Source of the DNA: Modestobacter versicolor
GTDB lineage: Bacteria > Actinomycetota > Actinomycetes > Mycobacteriales > Geodermatophilaceae
Reading direction: 5' to 3'
DNA: 64,000 nt
Assembly: GCF_014195485.1 (NCBI RefSeq)
Contig: NZ_JACIBU010000002.1
Coordinates: 310,001-374,000, forward strand
This document shows, piece by piece, positions 59,740 to 64,000 of this stretch. The notes beneath the pieces were generated by a model. That model had not been told where the DNA came from, made no database searches, and saw only the letters and a program-made list of their open reading frames with translations. Within the stretch, counting starts at the first letter, position 1, and each line of letters opens with the position of its first letter. The position numbers were made by a program, and so were the translations under genes.

Positions 59740-60792
59740 TCACGAGCAGTCGGGGACCAGCGACCCGGCGATCCGGTGCAGCACGCTGCAGACCGCGCTG
59801 CCGTCGTGCGGCACGCCGGTCTCCGGCAGCCCGGTGAGCACGTCGGTGGCGGCGCTGGCCGCCCGGGCCGTGCTCGGGGCACCGGCGCTGACCGTGGCCA
59901 GCAGCGCGTCGTACCAGCCGTCCAGCCGGTCGCCGGGGTCGTAGCCGCTCACCGCGACCACCTCGGCGCCGAGCAGCGGCCGGCGACCGCTGCGGGCCGG
60001 CACGTCCGGCAGCCGCCCGGTCACCCGGCCCGCGGTGCCCGGCGGCAGCGTGGAGCGCAGCTGCACCGCGACGGCCGCGCGCGGGGTGCCCGGGGTCGCC
60101 GGCGGCTCCACCGGCTGCCCGGCGGCGCTGCGCAGGGTGAGCTCGACGGCGTCCACGCTGTGCGCGCGCTCCAGCACCGCCATGTCCAGCGAGAAGCCGG
60201 CCGAGACCTCGGCCAGCTCGCCGTCGGGGTCGATGCCCACGGTGACCAGCCCGCGCCAGCCCAGCTCGGGCAGCCGGCGGGCGGCGGCGGGCAGCGGGCC
60301 CAGGCCGGCCGGCGGCGTCCAGGACACCCGCGGGGTGCCGCCGGCGCGGTCGCGGATCACCGGCGTCACGTGGTGCAGGCCCTCGGCGGTCACCCAGGCC
60401 AGGAAGCCGCGCTCGCTGGCCGGCTCGACGCCGTCACCACCGAGGCGCTCCAGCACCTCCGCGTCCGGCCCCACCCACAGCAGCCCGGCCTCGGTCACCT
60501 CGGCCGCCAGCCGGGCGTTGCCGGCCAGCGCCGGCGGCACGGGCAGCACCGCGCTGACCCGGGTGCGGCGCGCGGCCTCCACGATCCGCCGGACGTCGAG
60601 GTAGGACTCGGTGGCCGCCGCGGGGCCGAGCAGCACCGACTCGTCGGCCATCCGGACGTGCCGGGCGTCCTGCTCGGTCTCCGAGCACACCGCCACCGAC
60701 TTGACCCCGAGCCGGGCGCACGCCCGGATCACCGCACAGGCCATCGGCCCACGTCCGGCCACCAGCACGCTCTCCACGGCCGCCTGGACCAC
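59740..60792 (-). CDS. Degenerate biotin carboxylase-like protein lacking the ATP-grasp core
   Basis: 350 residues, GTG start with GGGGGG upstream. Residues about 8-118 match the biotin carboxylase N domain (ESVLVAGRGPMACAVIRACA; VKSVAVCSETEQDARHVRMA; ADESVLLGP). Residues about 195-245 resemble the end of ATP-grasp, and 250-345 the BC C domain (DRLDGWYDALLATVSAG). Compared with AccC (about 449 residues), roughly 100 residues with the Gly-rich ATP loop are absent, ANRGEIA reads AGRGPMA, HPGYGFLSEN reads LPVPPALAGN, and the ENxRxQVEH catalytic segment reads AEVSAGFSLDMAV. It should be catalytically dead. Its neighbour encodes a free biotin carrier. Confidence 0.8.
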   Translation of the reverse strand: MVQAAVESVLVAGRGPMACAVIRACARLGVKSVAVCSETEQDARHVRMADESVLLGPAAATESYLDVRRIVEAARRTRVSAVLPVPPALAGNARLAAEVTEAGLLWVGPDAEVLERLGGDGVEPASERGFLAWVTAEGLHHVTPVIRDRAGGTPRVSWTPPAGLGPLPAAARRLPELGWRGLVTVGIDPDGELAEVSAGFSLDMAVLERAHSVDAVELTLRSAAGQPVEPPATPGTPRAAVAVQLRSTLPPGTAGRVTGRLPDVPARSGRRPLLGAEVVAVSGYDPGDRLDGWYDALLATVSAGAPSTARAASAATDVLTGLPETGVPHDGSAVCSVLHRIAGSLVPDCS

Positions 60793-61007
60793 GTCGTCCC
60801 CCCGTTCCGACTCACGCCGGTGTCGTGCCCCGCCACCCCGGACCGGTGCGTGTGGGCGTCCTGCACCACCGCACGTACCCGCTCCGGCCCGTGAGACGCT
60901 TGCGGGGTCAGCTTGGCCGGTCCGCGGGTGCTCCGCATCCTCCGCCGGTCCCCATCAGCAGCCGTGCCCGCAGGGCCCGGCACCCCGAGCACGAGAGGAG
61001 GGCAGCG

Positions 61008-61082
61008 ATGTCCAAGCGTGGACGCAAGCGGCGCGCCCGCAAGAAGAGCGGCGCCAACCACGGCAAGCGCCCCAACGCGTGA
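61008..61082 (+). CDS. 50S ribosomal protein bL37
   Basis: Only 24 residues: MSKRGRKRRARKKSGANHGK then RPNA. Lys/Arg-rich throughout, with the conserved ANHGKRPNA end of actinobacterial bL37. AGGAGG lies 7 nt before the ATG. The gene is too short for routine callers and is often missed. It converges with rsrA, with an 11-bp hairpin between them. Confidence 0.9.
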   Translation: MSKRGRKRRARKKSGANHGKRPNA

Positions 61083-61088
61083 GCCAGG

Positions 61089-61119
61089 GCCCCGCCGCCG
61101 CCTCAGGAGGCGGCGGGGC
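61089..61119. terminator. Hairpin between bL37 and rsrA
   Basis: GCCCCGCCGCC (61089-61099) pairs with GGCGGCGGGGC (61109-61119), a 9-base loop. The stem overlaps the rsrA stop (61103-61105). Confidence 0.65.
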
Positions 61120-61459
61120 GCTCCACCGGGCTCTCGGTGGTGACGGTCTCGACGGTGGTCCGCTCCACCCACACCTGCGTGCCGTCCTCCTCGAACGAGA
61201 CGCTGGTCAGCTGGACCTTGATCCGCTCGCGCAGGCCGACCGGCGTGGGGTCACCGCCGCAGCGGCGCCGCACCAGGGCCTTGAACTCCTGCTCGATCCC
61301 GAACTGCCGCAGGCACGGCGAGCAGTCCTCGAGGTGCTCGGCGATGACCGCCCGCCGGGCGTCGTCGGTCTCGTGGTCGAGGAACTCGAACACGTGCGAG
61401 AGGACGTCGTCGCACGAGGTGATCTCGTCGTCGTGCAGCTCGTGAGCCTCGTTGCTCAT
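61103..61459 (-). CDS. rsrA: Zinc-binding anti-sigma factor (RsrA/RshA type)
   Basis: 118 residues. The HCC zinc motif is His42-x3-Cys46-x2-Cys49 (EHLEDCSPC), with Cys16 as fourth ligand: the spacing of S. coelicolor RsrA. It holds SigR/SigH inactive until disulfide stress removes zinc. Residues beyond 90 form a Thr/Glu-rich tail. The ATG overlaps the sigma stop by four bases (ATGA), giving balanced synthesis. Confidence 0.95.
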   Translation of the reverse strand: MSNEAHELHDDEITSCDDVLSHVFEFLDHETDDARRAVIAEHLEDCSPCLRQFGIEQEFKALVRRRCGGDPTPVGLRERIKVQLTSVSFEEDGTQVWVERTTVETVTTESPVERPAAS

Positions 61460-62295
61460 GAGTGCGCCTCCTCGGGGGCCCCGGCACGGACGAAGCCGCG
61501 CTCGCGGGCGTAGTCGGCCAGCAGCTTCTGCAGACCGCGGCGACCGCGGTGCAGGCGGGACATCACCGTGCCGATGGGCGTGCCCATGATCTCGGCGATC
61601 TCCTTGTAGGCGAACCCCTCCACGTCGGCGAGGTACACCGCGAGCCGGAAGTCCTCCGGCAGCTGCTGGAGGGCCTCCTTGATGTCGGAGTCCGGCAGGT
61701 GGTCCAGCGCCTCGATCTCCGCCGAGCGCAGCCCGCTGGAGGTGTGCTCCTCCGCGGCGTAGAGCTGCCAGTCCTGCACCTGCTCGGTGGGGTACTGCTG
61801 CGGCTGCCGCTGCTTCTTGCGGTAGCTGTTGATGTAGGTGTTCGTCAGGATCCGGTACAGCCAGGCCTTGAGGTTCGTGCCCTCGGCGAACTGGTGGAAC
61901 GCGGAGTAGGCCTTGACGAAGGTCTCCTGGACGAGGTCCTCGGCGTCGGCGGGGTTGCGGGTCATCCGCAGCGCCGCCGGGTACAGCTGGTCCAGGTAGG
62001 GCAGGGCGTCCCGCTCGAACCGGGCGTCGCGCTGGGCGCGGCTCTCGGCCTCGGCGGCGCGGCTGCCGTCGGCGCGCGCCTCCGGGGTCTCCTCGACCAC
62101 CGGCGCGGCGATCGCCTCGGCGGGGGTGTCGATCGTGGGCTCCTCGGGCACCGACCGTCCTCTCTGCGGCGCCCGGGAACGGGCCACCACGTCGGTCGAT
62201 CCTAGCCGGGTGCGGTCAGGTCGGCCGGGGGGACGGCGGGAGGGCGCGGAGCCGCGCGCGCTGCGCGCCGGGGCGCTCGGGACTGTGCTGCTCAC
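61456..62295 (-). CDS. sigH: ECF sigma factor SigH/SigR, with probable long isoform
   Basis: 279 residues from the GTG at 62295, or 231 from the GTG at 62151 (GAGAGGA upstream). Region 2 has [20 protein letters not shown] and region 4 [20 protein letters not shown]. It directs the thiol-oxidative stress response. The long start stands 6 nt after a SigH-type promoter, the short one follows a housekeeping -10 and its own ribosome binding site. The first 48 residues are basic and disordered, like the 55-residue extension of the unstable sigma-R' of S. coelicolor. Confidence 0.93.
   Translation of the reverse strand: MSSTVPSAPARSARGSAPSRRPPGRPDRTRLGSTDVVARSRAPQRGRSVPEEPTIDTPAEAIAAPVVEETPEARADGSRAAEAESRAQRDARFERDALPYLDQLYPAALRMTRNPADAEDLVQETFVKAYSAFHQFAEGTNLKAWLYRILTNTYINSYRKKQRQPQQYPTEQVQDWQLYAAEEHTSSGLRSAEIEALDHLPDSDIKEALQQLPEDFRLAVYLADVEGFAYKEIAEIMGTPIGTVMSRLHRGRRGLQKLLADYARERGFVRAGAPEEAHS
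62199..62204 (-). promoter_or_regulatory. Housekeeping-type sigH promoter (-10 TAGGAT)
   Basis: On the minus strand TAGGAT stands 47 nt before the internal GTG at 62151, which has GAGAGGA as ribosome binding site. Transcripts from here could make only the short sigma form. Confidence 0.5.
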
Positions 62296-62301
62296 GTACC
62301 G

Positions 62302-62331
62302 CTCAACCGCACCCCCCGGGGTCCTGTTCCC
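62302..62331 (-). promoter_or_regulatory. SigH-dependent autoregulatory promoter
   Basis: On the minus strand GGGAAC (62326-62331) and GTTGAG (62302-62307) are spaced by exactly 18 bases, matching the GGAAY-N18-GTT consensus of SigR/SigH promoters. The GTG at 62295 begins 6 nt after the -10 box, so the message is probably leaderless and encodes the long form. Confidence 0.75.
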
Positions 62332-62397
62332 CCGATCGGGGAAGCGGTGCGGGAACCCGTTCGGCGGCCGGCGGGACCTCTCCTAGGCTGCTGCGCC

Positions 62398-62874
62398 GTG
62401 GCGGCGACCCCTGCGGTGCGGACCCTGGACCAGGCGCGGGCGACCTACGCCCTGCACGAGTACGACCCGGCCGACGGCGGGGACGGGCACGGGTACGGCG
62501 AGGTCGCCGTCGCCGCGCTCGGGGCCGACCCGGCGCAGGTGTTCAAGACGCTGGTCACCCGGGTCGACGGGGCGCTCACCGTCGCCGTCGTCCCGGTGAG
62601 CGGTCAGCTGGACCTCAAGGCGCTGGCGGCCGCGGCGGGCGGGCGCAAGGCGGCGATGGCCGACCCGGCCGACGCGGAGCGCAGCAGCGGTTACGTGCGG
62701 GGCGGCATCAGCCCGCTCGGCCAGCGCAAGGTGCTGCCGACCGTGGTCGACGAGAGCGCGCTGGGCTTCGCGACGGTGATGGTCAGCGCCGGGCGGCGCG
62801 GCCTGCAGGTCGAGCTGGCACCGGCGGACCTGGTGCGGCTCACCCGGGCCCGGACAGCGCCGATCGCCCGCTGA
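62398..62874 (+). CDS. ybaK: Cys-tRNA(Pro)/Cys-tRNA(Cys) deacylase, YbaK/EbsC family
   Basis: 158 residues from the GTG at 62398, 8 nt after TAGGCT (62384-62389). Hydrolyses Cys mischarged on tRNA-Pro. Diagnostic segments are FKTLVTRVDGALTVAVVP (with the catalytic Lys), GGRKAAMADPADAERSSGY and GGISPLGQRKVLPTVVD. The length is normal. It is divergent from sigH and within reach of the SigH promoter region, though its own box looks like a housekeeping one. Confidence 0.95.
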   Translation: MAATPAVRTLDQARATYALHEYDPADGGDGHGYGEVAVAALGADPAQVFKTLVTRVDGALTVAVVPVSGQLDLKALAAAAGGRKAAMADPADAERSSGYVRGGISPLGQRKVLPTVVDESALGFATVMVSAGRRGLQVELAPADLVRLTRARTAPIAR

Positions 62875-62887
62875 GGGGTGACCGGCC

Positions 62888-64000
62888 TCAGCCGTAGGGG
62901 GTGAGCAGCTGGTCGACCGGGGCGAAGTCGTCGGTGAGGACGGCGGCGTCCCCGACGAAGGCGTCCAGCTCCGCGCCGCCGGCCACCTGCCAGGCCAGCC
63001 CCTGGTCGACCAGCGCCGCCTCGAGCTCGGCCACCGGCAGCGCCCGGTGCGAGGCGACGGCGACGACGTTCCCGCCGTCCTCCCCCGCCAGCACCGGCGC
63101 GCGGGCCAGCAGCAGCACCTCCGGGAACACCTCGCGGAGGGTGGCCAGCTCGGCGCGGACGAAGTCCAGCGGCGGGTGGTCGATCAGGTTCACCGCGTAG
63201 ACGCCGTCGTCGGTGAGCGCGTCGTCGACCAGGCGCAGCGCCTCGACGGTGGTGAGCTGCCAGGGCACCGACAGCCCGCCGAAGGCATCACCGACGACGA
63301 GGTCGCGGCGGCCGGCCGGCTCGTCCTGCAGCCCGACCCGGGCGTCACCGACCCGCACCTCCAGCTCCGCGGAGGTCTCCAGGCCCAGCTCGTCGGTGTC
63401 CAGCTCGACCACGCCCGGGTCGACCTCGAGCACCCGGCTGACCGTGCCCGGCCGCACCTCGGCCAGGTAGCGCGGCAGCGTGAGCCCACCGCCGCCCAGG
63501 TGCAGGGCCGACAGCGGCTCCCCGGCGGGGGCGAGCACGTCGGTGACCGAGGCGACCGCCCGGACGTACTCGAACTCCAGCCGGGTGGGGTCGGCCAGGT
63601 CGACGTAGGAGTGCCGCAGCGTGTCGAGCACCAGGACCCGGCCGGAGGCGCCGTCGGCCTCGACCCGGGCGCAGTGGTAGGCGGTCTCCCGCTCGCACGG
63701 CGTGGGAGCGACCGCGGCGAGCACCGGGGTGGCCAGGGCGAGCACGAGCAGGCCCACCGGCAGCCGGCCGGCCACACCCGGGGCCCGGCGACGCAGCAGG
63801 ACGCCCAGCACCAGGCCGGCCAGCACCACCACCAGGCCGGTGCCGACCAGGATCACGCTGCCCGGCAGCACCGCGACCAGCACGAAGCCGGTGGCGAAGG
63901 TGGCGACGATGCCGCCGAGCGTGCCGATGCCGGACAGCCGGCCGACCACCGACCCGGTCTCGGCCAGGCTGCCCAGCTGGAGCGCGACGACCATCGGCGG
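62888..64000 (-). CDS. Fused MFS-like/spermidine synthase-like protein, 5' end outside window
   Basis: The frame is open to the window edge, so the N terminus is missing. The visible part has three to four membrane helices (GIVATFATGFVLVAVLPGS and VGLLVLALATPVLAAVAP), then a class I methyltransferase-fold domain like spermidine synthase: LSALHLGGGGLTLPRYLAE, VLEVDPGVVEL, DLVVGDAFGG, VLTDDFAPVDQL. The usual substrate residues of true polyamine synthases are not evident, so the reaction is uncertain. Confidence 0.85.
   Translation of the reverse strand, partial: PPMVVALQLGSLAETGSVVGRLSGIGTLGGIVATFATGFVLVAVLPGSVILVGTGLVVVLAGLVLGVLLRRRAPGVAGRLPVGLLVLALATPVLAAVAPTPCERETAYHCARVEADGASGRVLVLDTLRHSYVDLADPTRLEFEYVRAVASVTDVLAPAGEPLSALHLGGGGLTLPRYLAEVRPGTVSRVLEVDPGVVELDTDELGLETSAELEVRVGDARVGLQDEPAGRRDLVVGDAFGGLSVPWQLTTVEALRLVDDALTDDGVYAVNLIDHPPLDFVRAELATLREVFPEVLLLARAPVLAGEDGGNVVAVASHRALPVAELEAALVDQGLAWQVAGGAELDAFVGDAAVLTDDFAPVDQLLTPYG

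Noticed and set aside
60793-61007. Possible additional small gene between the carboxylase-like gene and bL37
   Set aside because: Frames in this gap lack a ribosome site and recognisable protein sequence; it is best read as divergent promoter DNA.

Overview
The window is a 64 kb piece of a very GC-rich actinobacterial chromosome. The best fit is the Geodermatophilaceae (Blastococcus, Modestobacter, Geodermatophilus). This is inferred from gene order and protein style, because no 16S rRNA is present. Actinobacterial markers are the fused 2-oxoglutarate decarboxylase/dehydrogenase, a WhiB1-type regulator, a mycothiol-type SigH/RsrA pair, ribosomal protein bL37, a MurA with Asp in place of the catalytic Cys, and many genes whose TANNNT -10 box lies only 6-10 nt before the start codon (leaderless transcripts). 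No insertion sequence, prophage, CRISPR array or rRNA was seen; this looks like core chromosome.

Layout. 1-5.5 kb: the end of a DedA-type membrane protein, a DUF2071 protein, an oxidoreductase, a two-helix membrane protein, an ethylmalonyl-CoA-type mutase on the minus strand, and a small membrane protein. 5.6-8.1 kb: murA, a PduO-type cobalamin adenosyltransferase and a DUF2550 protein. 8.1-16.8 kb (minus): the F1Fo ATP synthase cluster atpI-B-E-F-H-A-G-D, a hairpin, a 77-residue ORF, then atpC. 16.8-25.7 kb (minus): wecA, glyA, sua5/tsaC, prmC, prfA, rpmE and rho, the order known around atp in mycobacteria, broken by a plus-strand GH114-like lipoprotein gene. 25.9-32.4 kb (minus): argS-lysA-hom-thrC-thrB, with start/stop overlaps at three of the four junctions. 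32.6-39.6 kb: a DUF3105/DUF305 pair, tRNA-Arg(CCG), an ABC-F ATPase, an adenylate cyclase, a universal stress protein and a two-gene ABC exporter. 39.8-44.7 kb: the 2-oxoglutarate enzyme with its small DUF6104 companion and a YdjM-like membrane protein. 44.8-50.7 kb: a NarL-type two-component system, a secreted hydrolase, an acyltransferase without a timely stop codon, malic enzyme, and the nickel superoxide dismutase pair. 50.9-56.5 kb: a SpoIIE-type phosphatase, psd and pssA (phosphatidylethanolamine synthesis), a GNAT, a HAD phosphatase, a membrane protein and a DagK-like lipid kinase. 56.5-62.9 kb: a whiB1-pdtaS-carrier protein-rsrA-sigH block like that of M. tuberculosis, here also holding a degenerate biotin carboxylase-like gene and bL37. 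62.9-64 kb: a truncated MFS/spermidine synthase-like gene.

The most promising items are: (1) a biotin carboxylase-like protein that has lost its ATP-grasp core, beside a stand-alone biotinyl carrier protein and the SigH locus; (2) a dual promoter at sigH that should make long and short sigma isoforms; (3) a family of stem-loop repeats placed just after stop codons with compensatory arm changes; (4) an 82-bp tandem duplication that starts inside the dagK stop region; (5) hairpins inside and after the atp genes that set atpD and atpC apart; (6) an ArgS whose HIGH motif reads TLGS.
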